Source: Bartonella schoenbuchensis R1 (GTDB lineage Bacteria; Pseudomonadota; Alphaproteobacteria; Rhizobiales; Rhizobiaceae). From it: DNA of 64,000 nucleotides. The first letter of the stretch is position 1, and every line of letters begins with the position of its first letter. The translations under genes were made by a program, and so were the position numbers. The notes beneath the pieces were generated by a model. That model worked only from the letters and a program-made list of their open reading frames with translations, searched no databases and had not been told where the DNA came from. Below, piece after piece: positions 10,251-18,626 of the stretch. The stretch lies in contig NZ_CP019789.1 in NCBI RefSeq assembly GCF_002022685.1, forward strand, positions 682,001-746,000. The letters run 5' to 3'.

Positions 10251-11183
10251 TTATTCACCCCAGCGTCTATGAAACCACATCCATTGTCCAGGATATTCAC
10301 GCACCCAAGTTTCAACAATATCATTTAATTTTTGCACAGAGGCATTTATGTCAATTTCATTTTTGTCATCAAGTGGAAGTTCCATACGCTCATATAACTC
10401 CAAACGATAACGGCCTCCAGCTAATCGGATACAACGTGCTGGATAAATATCACAATTATATTGCCGGGCAAGTTTTATGATTAAGGGATTAGTTTTAAGT
10501 GGCCGATTAAAAAATGTACTAGGAATGCCTCGGCGAAATTTTTGATCAACAAGCATACCAACATTTTCATTTTTTGCTAATTTTTCTGCTAATGCCCAAG
10601 TTACATGCGCTGCAGATGGTAAAAGATGCCCCATAGAATTTTGTCGAGCTTTTAAAACTCGGTCTGCAATATAAGGGTTGTTGGGTGGTCTAAATAACAC
10701 TGTAACATTAAGATCAAAGCTTTGTGCACATATAGGAAGAAGCTCAAAGTTTCCGGTATGCGCTGTGAAAAAAATATGAGGCTTTTTTTCATTTTTTAAT
10801 CGTTGAAATATTTCAGCACCACTAACTTCAATTAAACCAGGTTGGCTAGCATTGGGATCAAAATCGAAAATTTTATCGAGGAAGATATATTCGACAAGAA
10901 GTCGCCCCATATTTTCCCACATTTCTAGTGCAATTGCATGTAATTCTTGTTCCGTTTTTTCTGGATATGCAGCTCTAAGATTTGCAAGTGCAATTTGATG
11001 GCGAGATACAAGAGGACCAAATGTCTTTGCTAACCAGGAAATAAAAGAAAATCCAATGTTAATAGGGAGATGTCGTAAAATAGCTAGAAAAGCAATAAGC
11101 AAATGTGCCCACAGCCAATTTACAGAATTTTTAATAATGATTTTAATGCGATACATTGAAATTTTGATAAAATACTTTATCAT
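10251..11183 (-). CDS. lpxXL: lipid A very-long-chain acyltransferase (LpxL/HtrB family)
   Basis: Inner-membrane acyltransferase of the LpxL/HtrB family. The 310-residue protein has an N-terminal membrane anchor (about residues 18-40), the catalytic HX4E motif as His142/Glu147 in AHTGNFE, and the later VGMLVDQ-type motif. In Rhizobium LpxXL moves a 27-hydroxy-C28 chain from AcpXL to lipid A. Its place at the end of an adh-fabF-fabF-acpXL run identifies it as the LpxXL orthologue. It begins three bases after the adh stop. An alternative start at Met10 is possible. Confidence 0.9.
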   Translation of the reverse strand: MIKYFIKISMYRIKIIIKNSVNWLWAHLLIAFLAILRHLPINIGFSFISWLAKTFGPLVSRHQIALANLRAAYPEKTEQELHAIALEMWENMGRLLVEYIFLDKIFDFDPNASQPGLIEVSGAEIFQRLKNEKKPHIFFTAHTGNFELLPICAQSFDLNVTVLFRPPNNPYIADRVLKARQNSMGHLLPSAAHVTWALAEKLAKNENVGMLVDQKFRRGIPSTFFNRPLKTNPLIIKLARQYNCDIYPARCIRLAGGRYRLELYERMELPLDDKNEIDINASVQKLNDIVETWVREYPGQWMWFHRRWGE

Positions 11184-11186
11184 GAT

Positions 11187-12218
11187 TTAGTCAATTTTTA
11201 GGATAATTTTACCAAAAACATCACGGCTTTCCATTCGTTTTAAAGCTGTGTCTATTTTATCAAAGTCGACAATCGTATCAATAATGGGGGAAACAATCCC
11301 TTGTGCCATTTTCTGCATAGCATTTGCCATATTTTCCATACGACAGCCAAATGAACCAAATATTTTAAGTTGTTGCTGAAATAGTTGCATTAAATTCATA
11401 GGTGCTGAAACACCAGAAGTTGAACCACAAGTTACTAAACGAGCTCCTCGTTTCATACACAATATAGAACCTGTCCATGTATCGGCACCCACGTGTTCAA
11501 AAACAACATCAACGCCTTTTTTTTGAGTTAATTTGCGGACAACACCTTCAAAACGATCTTTACGATAATTAATCACATAATCCGCTCCAAGAGATTGTGC
11601 CTTTGCAATTTTATTGTCTGAACCAACAGTGGTAATGACTGTACACCCCATAGCTTTTGCGATCTGGATGGCTGCTGAACCAATACCAGAACCACCAGCT
11701 TGTATTAAAATTGTTTCTCCAGCTTGTAGTTTTGCGTTATCAAAAAGCATATGCTCTACAGTACCAAAAGTAATCGGAGCAACAGCTGCTTTTATTGCGT
11801 CACACTCTAGTGGAGCTGGCACCAATAAACGTGCTGGCAGATTAACAAGTTCACAAGCAAAGCCATCAAGATGAAAACCATAAACGCCTTTTACATCACT
11901 GCAAAGATTATCACGTCCTTCACGGCAGGGTTTGCACACGCCACAGGTTTGTGCACCATAAATTGAAACAATTTGCCCAAGTTGTAGATTTTCAACACCA
12001 TCTCCCAGTTGAACAACCTCACCAGAAGCTTCTGCACCTATAATGAGCGGCATTTTTCTTTTAGCAAAGGCCATACCACGCCATCCCCATACATCAATAT
12101 GATTAAGGGCAACGGCCTTTATACGGACTGTCACTTCACCAGAGTTAGGCGGTGGTGGTGGGGCAATATTAGTGATCTCAAGTTGACGCTCATTGAGTAG
12201 TTGCAGTGCACGCATCAT
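11187..12218 (-). CDS. adhXL: zinc-binding MDR dehydrogenase of the acpXL cluster
   Basis: Medium-chain dehydrogenase/reductase, 343 residues. The N-terminal GroES-like domain has GAEASGEV and a structural-zinc loop CGVCKPCREGRDNLC; the Rossmann domain has the nucleotide-binding QAGGSGIGSAA. In rhizobia the corresponding gene lies in the very-long-chain fatty acid cluster and is thought to act in making the C28 hydroxy-acyl chain; the exact reaction is not settled. Here it sits between fabF and lpxXL, tightly spaced, consistent with one operon. Start is ATGATG; either could be used. Confidence 0.85.
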   Translation of the reverse strand: MMRALQLLNERQLEITNIAPPPPPNSGEVTVRIKAVALNHIDVWGWRGMAFAKRKMPLIIGAEASGEVVQLGDGVENLQLGQIVSIYGAQTCGVCKPCREGRDNLCSDVKGVYGFHLDGFACELVNLPARLLVPAPLECDAIKAAVAPITFGTVEHMLFDNAKLQAGETILIQAGGSGIGSAAIQIAKAMGCTVITTVGSDNKIAKAQSLGADYVINYRKDRFEGVVRKLTQKKGVDVVFEHVGADTWTGSILCMKRGARLVTCGSTSGVSAPMNLMQLFQQQLKIFGSFGCRMENMANAMQKMAQGIVSPIIDTIVDFDKIDTALKRMESRDVFGKIILKID

Positions 12219-12276
12219 TATTCTCTGTTAATATATTGCTTAAGATTGGTGTTTTCGAAATTTAATCATTAAAGGA

Positions 12277-13554
12277 TTACCCTTTATATGCCGTAATAAC
12301 AAGACTAGTATTTTGACCGCCAAAGCCAAATGAATTAGATAAAACCGCATTGACGCAAGCTTTACGGCTATAATTAGGAACAACATCCAAAGGGATAGTA
12401 GGATCTGGATCATCATAATTGATTGTAGGTGGAAGTATTCCCGATTGGATAGTTAAAAGTGAAAAAACAGCTTCTATAGTGCCAGCAGCAGTTAAAGTGT
12501 GTCCAATCATGGATTTATTGGAAGAAACGGGAATATGTTCTAAAATATCTCCAAATACTGTTGATAATGCTAGATATTCCATCTTTTCATTTTCAGGTGT
12601 GGAAGTTCCATGTGCATTGATATAATCAATTTCATTAATTGTTATTTGCGCATCAGTTAAGGCTTTACGGACTGCTTCAGTTGCTGGGGATGCATCGGGT
12701 TTTGAACGAGTACGGTGAAAATCATCTGCTGTTTCTCCACAACCTGCTAAAATCCCTAGAACTTTTGCTTTACGATTTAAAGCACTCTCAAGAGATTCAA
12801 GAACAAGAGCACCCGATCCTTCTGCCATGACAAAGCCGTTTCGGTCACGGCTAAATGGTTTTGATGCTTTTTCTGCAGGATCATTATGGGTTGAAAGAGC
12901 AGATAATAAAGAAAAACGAATAAGGGATTCCGCTGAAACTGAACCATCTGTAGCGATAATAAGTGCGCGATCTGTTTCTCCTCGTCGAATAGATTCCACA
13001 CCTAGTTGAATTGCTGTTGCACCAGATGCACAAGCGGTTGAAAGTGTAACAGGAAGTCCTTTTGTTCCAAATGTTTTTTGAAGTTTTTCTGCAATTGCTC
13101 CAAATTGCGTTGTCTCAAAAAGTGCATGCTGGGGTTTACGGCTACAGACTTCAAGAAGATGCGCATAAGAAGGTTCATCATTAGATGTCTCTTCTTGATC
13201 AAGAGCAAAACGAGCTTTCCACTCAAGTTCAACAGGGGGAGCTGCTAAGAATAATGGTCCATTAAAATTTGTTTTATCAAGATTGGCTTGCTCTAAAGCT
13301 TCTTCTGCTGCAAGATGTGCTAGTTTTTCAGAAAGAGCTGAAGCTCCAATTGTACTTTCTTCAAGAAAATCAACAGTTCCTGCAATAACTGTATTTAACC
13401 CTTCAACGGGAAAGCGCGTTATTTTATGAATACCACTAACGCCATTGATTAATTTTTGCCAGTTTTCTTGTTTGCCTTGCCCCAGTGATGTTACAACTCC
13501 TGCTCCAGTTATTGCTATAAGTGGACGTCCGAAATGATCGTTATATTCCGTCAT
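12277..13554 (-). CDS. fabF: beta-ketoacyl-ACP synthase, catalytically complete (FabF-type, VLCFA cluster)
   Basis: Condensing enzyme that elongates acyl chains on an acyl carrier protein. The 425-residue protein keeps the full catalytic set: Cys175 in STACASGAT, His315 in NAHGTSTPEN, Lys347 and His352 in IGHTLTAAG, with the C-terminal NSFGFGGQN. In rhizobia two FabF paralogues in this cluster help build the C28 chain on AcpXL. Only 11 bases separate its start from the stop of the upstream paralogue, which lacks the catalytic residues, suggesting the two work as a pair. Confidence 0.92.
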   Translation of the reverse strand: MTEYNDHFGRPLIAITGAGVVTSLGQGKQENWQKLINGVSGIHKITRFPVEGLNTVIAGTVDFLEESTIGASALSEKLAHLAAEEALEQANLDKTNFNGPLFLAAPPVELEWKARFALDQEETSNDEPSYAHLLEVCSRKPQHALFETTQFGAIAEKLQKTFGTKGLPVTLSTACASGATAIQLGVESIRRGETDRALIIATDGSVSAESLIRFSLLSALSTHNDPAEKASKPFSRDRNGFVMAEGSGALVLESLESALNRKAKVLGILAGCGETADDFHRTRSKPDASPATEAVRKALTDAQITINEIDYINAHGTSTPENEKMEYLALSTVFGDILEHIPVSSNKSMIGHTLTAAGTIEAVFSLLTIQSGILPPTINYDDPDPTIPLDVVPNYSRKACVNAVLSNSFGFGGQNTSLVITAYKG

Positions 13555-13565
13555 AGAAATTCCTT

Positions 13566-14741
13566 TTAAACAGCAGCTAAGTGCACTATACCTTCAGCTC
13601 TTTTTATACCAACTGTAGTGGCTAATGCTTCACGTACTTCTCCAGAAAATGGTTTTTCATGAGCACTCAGTGTTGGAAAGCTAAGCTTTTTCTCAACAGC
13701 AATTGCAGCTAATGCAAGCGCTAAAGGAAACTGTGCTTCTCGTAAGTAGCCAAATAATGTTGTCATCCCACGGTAAGGTATATTAGCAGCGTCAAGTACA
13801 CTTTGTTCCGCTTTTGTTGCTTCATGGGAACCTGAAGCACCTGAAATTGTAAAAGCAGATTTAGCCTTTATTGTTTTTAACATTGTAGCAATTGTGTCTT
13901 TAAGTGGAATTTTTGTCCTATTTGTTTGATCTGTGATGATTTGGCTGATTTCAGCATAAACACGGGCATTTCGTTTTTTTGCTTGTTCGCCGTTTTCAAG
14001 CACTAGAAAAATACCTGCAGAACCGGTTATTATTTCACTGCCAAGAGAGTTTTTACGCTCCCAAACTGGTGACCACCCATTGCGTGCTAAGAGACCTCCA
14101 AGCCCATGAGCTAACAACATATCATAGCTTTGAGCATTATAAGAGCTACCTACTAAAACGTGCGTACTTTGTCCTGCTCGAATTCGGGCAACAGCTACTT
14201 GCACAGCAGAAAGCCCACTACCTTCTTCCCCCATAAATGTGCGAGAAGAACCCGTTACTTTATGAACAATTGAAATATTACCGGCTAGAAGATTGGATAG
14301 TTGTGCTAAAAATAAAGTTGGGCGAAGTTCAGTTGAAAGGACAGAATTAAGCATAGAAGCGTGATCATCTGTTGTGCGTGCTTTAGCAAGAATTTGTGTA
14401 TCAACAGCAATATCGCGTTCGCCTCCACTGGCTGCAACGATCATATCCATTGTTGATGTTAACTGTTCATTGTTTTTTATTCCTGCATCCTCAAGAGCAA
14501 GGCCAGCTGCATAGGTACCAAGACGCTGCCATGTTTCCATTTGTCGTTGGTCACTACGTTTTGGAATTTGTAAATTCCAATCGACTTCAGTTAATTTATG
14601 GACAGTGTAGGGTGAAAAACTCGTACAATCTAGATTTGGCGTAACTGTAGGGTCGTTCAATTTTTTCCAATGGCAATCAACCCCTTCACCTAAGGAGCTT
14701 ATCAGTCCTATACCAGTAATGAATACAGATTGATTCTGCAT
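13566..14741 (-). CDS. FabF-like ketosynthase paralogue lacking the catalytic triad
   Basis: Thiolase-fold ketosynthase homologue, about 391 residues from the ATG at 14741; a TTG five codons upstream would overlap acpXL. The N-terminus VFITGIGLISSLGEG is typical of FabF, but the nucleophile region reads GSSRTFMGEEGSG (about 169-181 in the longer frame) with no Cys, the NAHGTST site is replaced by ISGASGSHEA, and no GHT-type motif is found. It should not condense on its own. By analogy with chain-length factors of type II polyketide synthases it may pair with the active FabF next door; that is inference. Confidence 0.8.
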   Translation of the reverse strand: MQNQSVFITGIGLISSLGEGVDCHWKKLNDPTVTPNLDCTSFSPYTVHKLTEVDWNLQIPKRSDQRQMETWQRLGTYAAGLALEDAGIKNNEQLTSTMDMIVAASGGERDIAVDTQILAKARTTDDHASMLNSVLSTELRPTLFLAQLSNLLAGNISIVHKVTGSSRTFMGEEGSGLSAVQVAVARIRAGQSTHVLVGSSYNAQSYDMLLAHGLGGLLARNGWSPVWERKNSLGSEIITGSAGIFLVLENGEQAKKRNARVYAEISQIITDQTNRTKIPLKDTIATMLKTIKAKSAFTISGASGSHEATKAEQSVLDAANIPYRGMTTLFGYLREAQFPLALALAAIAVEKKLSFPTLSAHEKPFSGEVREALATTVGIKRAEGIVHLAAV

Positions 14742-14752
14742 GATACAAGAAA

Positions 14753-15037
14753 TCAATTAGCCTGTTTTAAGGCAATGAGTTCATCAATTTTTGCACAAAG
14801 GTTTTTAAGAACAAAATATTCTTCGGTTGCAACTGAACCTTCATTAATTTCTTGAGTCCACTGTTCTAATGGAATTTTAATTCCAAAAGCTTTATCAAGA
14901 GCAAAAACGATATCAAGAAAATCCAGACTGTCGATTCCTAAATCGTCAATTGTATGACTTTCAGGCGTAATCATGCTGCGATCGATTTCACTGATTTCCG
15001 CAATAACATCAGCAACTTTATCAAAAGTAGAGGGCAA
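14753..15037 (-). CDS. acpXL: acyl carrier protein AcpXL
   Basis: Special acyl carrier on which the very-long-chain hydroxy fatty acid of lipid A is assembled. The 94-residue acidic protein has phosphopantetheine Ser37 in GIDSLDF. Longer than the usual 78-residue AcpP and matching AcpXL of rhizobia across [11 protein letters not shown] and ESHTIDDLG. The start is a TTG with AAGGA eight bases upstream; no in-frame ATG fits the family length. First gene of the leftward lipid A cluster. FabZ, which follows acpXL in Rhizobium, is not present here. Confidence 0.93.
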   Translation of the reverse strand: MPSTFDKVADVIAEISEIDRSMITPESHTIDDLGIDSLDFLDIVFALDKAFGIKIPLEQWTQEINEGSVATEEYFVLKNLCAKIDELIALKQAN

Positions 15038-15110
15038 TGTGTAATTCCTTATTATAGATTGATAGCTTCATAAAATATTTAAATATAACTCTATCTAGCT
15101 TTTTTACCTA

Positions 15111-15179
15111 AAAAAAAAAGACTTAATCCAAAATGCAACTGTCTTTTCAATATGAAAAGTGAATTTGCAATGGATTAAG
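15111..15179 (-). terminator. composite terminator after maeB
   Basis: A long imperfect palindrome: CTTAATCCA (15122-15130) pairs with TGGATTAAG (15171-15179), an inner TGCAA/TTGCA follows, and the tip is CTTTTC/GAAAAG around AATAT. On the minus strand it is followed by nine T (15111-15119). It lies between the maeB stop and acpXL and would stop maeB transcription, leaving acpXL to its own promoter. Confidence 0.8.
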
Positions 15180-15238
15180 CCCTTACTTTTTGATTGTTTA
15201 TAAGAAGAAACACTAAATTTTATCGTAAAACACGAGGA

Positions 15239-17572
15239 TTATTTATTTTTATTTGCCTTACTATGAGATTTTTTTCTATTTGCGGCAAGCACTGCCAGTG
15301 CTGTCATATTAACAACTCCTCGTGAAGTTACTGAAGGTGTGAGAATATGTACAGGACGTGCGGCCCCAATTAAAATAGGGCCCACATGGAGTGAATCTGT
15401 TAGGTTTTTTACAATGTTAAGTGTGATATTGGCCGCATCAAGTGTTGGAAAAACAAGCAAATTAGCTTCACCCTTAAGACGTGAATCAGGAAACACACGA
15501 TCACGAAAAATTTGAGAAAGTGCTGAATCACCATGCATTTCCCCATCCGATTCCAAATCTGGATATAACTGTGCCAAGATTTCAGCTGCACGGCGCATTT
15601 TACGTGCACTTTCTGTATTTTTGGAACCAAAATTTGAATGCGATAATAACGCTACTTTTGGTGTTATACCAAAAGCTTCAACTTCTTGTGCTGCTAAAAC
15701 TGTCATTTCCACTATTTCTTCAGCAGAAGGATTTTCATTAACGTAAGTATCCGTTAGGAAAAGAGTACTATGTGGAGAGATGAGTAAACTGACAGAAGAA
15801 AAACGACTAACATTGGAATCAAGTCCAATAATTTGCTCGATTAATTGAAGATTACGTTCAAAACGTCCTTCTAAACCGCAAATCATTGCATCAGCTTCTT
15901 CACGCATAACTGCAAGGGCAGCAATAGCTGTTGTTGATGTTCTTACAATTGTTTTTGCAACCTCAGGTGATACACCACATCTACCTGTATAACGAAGCAA
16001 TAAATTAACATAATCACGAAAACGTGGGTCATCCTCTGGATTTGTGAGTTCAAAATCTATGCCGGGACGAATTCTTAAGCCAAAGCGTTCTAATCTAGAT
16101 TCCACTACATGTGGACGGCCAATGAGGAGAGGAATCGCAGTTTGTTCTTCAATAACAATTTGTGCTGCACGAAGTACACGTTCATCTTCACCATTGGCAT
16201 AAATTACACGTTTGCGTTTTGCTGTTTTTACAGTAGCAAAAACAGGTTTCATTGTTAGACCAGAGCGGTACACAAAGCGATTAAGGCTATCATGATAAGC
16301 AGCAATATCTTCAATTGGTCGAATTGCTACGCCGGTTTTCATTGCTGCTTTGGCAACAGCAGGTGCAATACGCAGTATTAAGCGTGGATCAAAAGGGAAG
16401 GGGATAAGATAATCTGGACCAAAATTAGATGTTTCTTTTGAATAAGCACGTGCTGCAATATCTGAAGATTCTTCACGGGCAAGGGCAGCAATAGCATGAA
16501 CTGCTGCTACTTTCATTTCTTCATTAATTGCAGTGGCACCAACATCTAATGCACCACGGAAAATATAAGGAAAACAAAGGACGTTATTGACTTGATTGGG
16601 ATAATCAGAACGCCCTGTACAGATCATTGCGTCTGGTCGCACGGCACGTGCTTCTTCTGGCATGATTTCCGGTGTTGGATTAGCGAGTGCTAAAATTAAA
16701 GGCTTTGGGGCCATTTTTTTGAGATATTCGGGTTTTAAAACACCACCTGCTGAAACACCTAAAAAAATGTCTGCATTATCAATAATCTCGGATAAAGTTC
16801 GTGCATCAGTTTTTTGCGCATAATTGATTTTCCAACGATCCATAAGTGTTTTGCGGCCTTCATAAACAACACCGTCTAAATCACTAAGCCAAATATTTTC
16901 AACTTTTGCTCCAAGATGAACTAAAAGATTAAGACAAGCTAAAGCGGCAGCACCTGCACCTGAGGTAACTATTTTTACGTCTTCAATTTTTTTACCAGCA
17001 AGATGTAATCCATTTAATACGGCAGCAGAAACAATAATGGCAGTTCCGTGTTGGTCATCATGGAAGACTGGGATATTCATTTTAGCACGAAGTTGCTCTT
17101 CGATTTCAAAGCATTCAGGAGCTTTAATGTCTTCAAGATTGATACCACTAAATGTCGGTTCCAATGCAGATACGATTTCTACCATTTGCGCAATGTCAGG
17201 TGCATCAAGTTCGATATCAAACACATCAATATTTGCAAACTTTTTGAATAAAACAGCTTTTCCTTCCATGACAGGTTTAGAAGCAAGTGGGCCAATGTTT
17301 CCTAATCCTAAAACAGCTGTTCCATTTGATATAACAGCTACTAAATTGGAACGAGAAGTATATTGAGCTGCTAGGTTTGGATCTTTATGAATTGCAAGAC
17401 ATGGCGCAGCAACACCCGGAGAATAAGCAAGCGCTAAATCACGTTGATTACCAAGTGGTTTTGTTGCTTGTATTTTTAGTTTTCCAGGCTTTGGATATTG
17501 GTGGTAAAAAAGCGCTGCACTATCAAGTTCAGTTTGATGTGAACTGACATTGTTATTTGATTTTTTAGACAT
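15239..17572 (-). CDS. maeB: NADP-dependent malic enzyme (MaeB, with phosphotransacetylase-like domain)
   Basis: Decarboxylates malate to pyruvate with NADP reduction. From the ATG at 17572 the protein is about 777 residues; a TTG five codons earlier is less likely. The N-terminal malic domain has LALAYSPGVAAPC and the HDDQHGTA metal/substrate motif; the NAD(P) domain has VTSGAGAAALACL. From about residue 440 onward a phosphotransacetylase-like domain follows, as in MaeB hybrid enzymes, where it is regulatory and lacks acetyltransferase activity. Monocistronic, ended by a strong composite terminator. Confidence 0.93.
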   Translation of the reverse strand: MSKKSNNNVSSHQTELDSAALFYHQYPKPGKLKIQATKPLGNQRDLALAYSPGVAAPCLAIHKDPNLAAQYTSRSNLVAVISNGTAVLGLGNIGPLASKPVMEGKAVLFKKFANIDVFDIELDAPDIAQMVEIVSALEPTFSGINLEDIKAPECFEIEEQLRAKMNIPVFHDDQHGTAIIVSAAVLNGLHLAGKKIEDVKIVTSGAGAAALACLNLLVHLGAKVENIWLSDLDGVVYEGRKTLMDRWKINYAQKTDARTLSEIIDNADIFLGVSAGGVLKPEYLKKMAPKPLILALANPTPEIMPEEARAVRPDAMICTGRSDYPNQVNNVLCFPYIFRGALDVGATAINEEMKVAAVHAIAALAREESSDIAARAYSKETSNFGPDYLIPFPFDPRLILRIAPAVAKAAMKTGVAIRPIEDIAAYHDSLNRFVYRSGLTMKPVFATVKTAKRKRVIYANGEDERVLRAAQIVIEEQTAIPLLIGRPHVVESRLERFGLRIRPGIDFELTNPEDDPRFRDYVNLLLRYTGRCGVSPEVAKTIVRTSTTAIAALAVMREEADAMICGLEGRFERNLQLIEQIIGLDSNVSRFSSVSLLISPHSTLFLTDTYVNENPSAEEIVEMTVLAAQEVEAFGITPKVALLSHSNFGSKNTESARKMRRAAEILAQLYPDLESDGEMHGDSALSQIFRDRVFPDSRLKGEANLLVFPTLDAANITLNIVKNLTDSLHVGPILIGAARPVHILTPSVTSRGVVNMTALAVLAANRKKSHSKANKNK

Positions 17573-17587
17573 TTTTGTGATATCCAA

Positions 17588-18585
17588 GTTAATATATGTT
17601 TATAGGGACATTGCCATTTATAATAGGATTAATGCCCGCTAAAAGATTTTGATTTTTCTAAATATACAAAGGCATAAACGTGCGCAAATTCTTCTGAATT
17701 TTTAAACTAATACACCAGATTAATTTATTTGCATTAATTAATAATTTCATTGACATTAGCATTATTATTTTTGCCTCCTTAACAAATTTTACAGCAATTG
17801 ATCAGTTTGAAAAGGTCCTGATAAGATAGCGTTGGTGGTTACGTTACAAATAGTTATGTTTTTGTAATACTTACAAGAAATGATGCAAGCCTAATGTGCG
17901 TGCTGGAAGGAAGATCTAAATTTATGATTGATGTATAAAGGGGTGAGAAGATAATATAAATCACGCTTAACTATTTGTAATATAAGATAATTTAGCATTA
18001 CTTTTATAATTCTTATGAGAACAATTGCATTTTGGATGAGGTTTGTCATAAGTTTTTCATATTTTAAATTTTCCAATTCGCAGCATGCGGGATTGTCGTT
18101 ATTAACTAACAAAGATTCAAAGTAAATGTGTTGGAGTGGATATGCTTTGTTTGTCTTTTGTCCATATATTTGCAATAGTGTACGTCATTTCTATATTAAA
18201 TTAGCAATAGTTTGTGTTGTTATTTTTAAGGTATGTTGTGGCGTTCATTTATAACCAATGTATCTTCTTATTCTAGTGCATGTACACATACTTTTTTTGT
18301 TTCCTGCTTAAGTATAAACGATGGCTCGTGGTTTCTTTAATCCTAATCCCGTGAAGTTGAAGTATATTTCTTTTATAAGCGAGCAACGAGATTTTGAATC
18401 AACATTTACACTTTTTACTTACTAAGTATGCTTAAAAAAGAGTATTGGCAAGTTGAATGATGAAAGAACTGCCGGCTTATAATTGACGCAATGTAAAAGT
18501 TTGATACCTTTACGGTCAAAACTTATTAATATTACTCATAATATTGTAATAAATTCGTCATGATGATGATTAAGTAATGCAATTG
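17588..18585. other. gene-free AT-rich region between maeB and giant gene
   Basis: About 1 kb with no supported gene. The longest open frame here (17891-18175, minus) has no recognisable content or ribosome site. Probably deteriorated sequence. Confidence 0.5.
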
Positions 18586-18625
18586 AAAAAAGGGAAAAAG
18601 TTACTCTTTTTCCCTTTTTTATTAT
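18586..18625 (-). terminator. terminator of the giant coiled-coil gene
   Basis: A 15-bp perfect stem: A6-GGG-A5-G (18586-18600) against C-T5-CCC-T6 (18606-18620) with a five-base loop. On the minus strand it begins seven bases after the stop at 18627 and ends in a T run. The symmetric A/T flanks would let it act in both directions. Confidence 0.88.
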
Positions 18626-18626
18626 T

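Noticed and set aside
17891-18175. 94-residue minus-strand ORF in the maeB gap
   Set aside because: No ribosome site, no coding texture and no recognisable motif; likely chance in AT-rich DNA.
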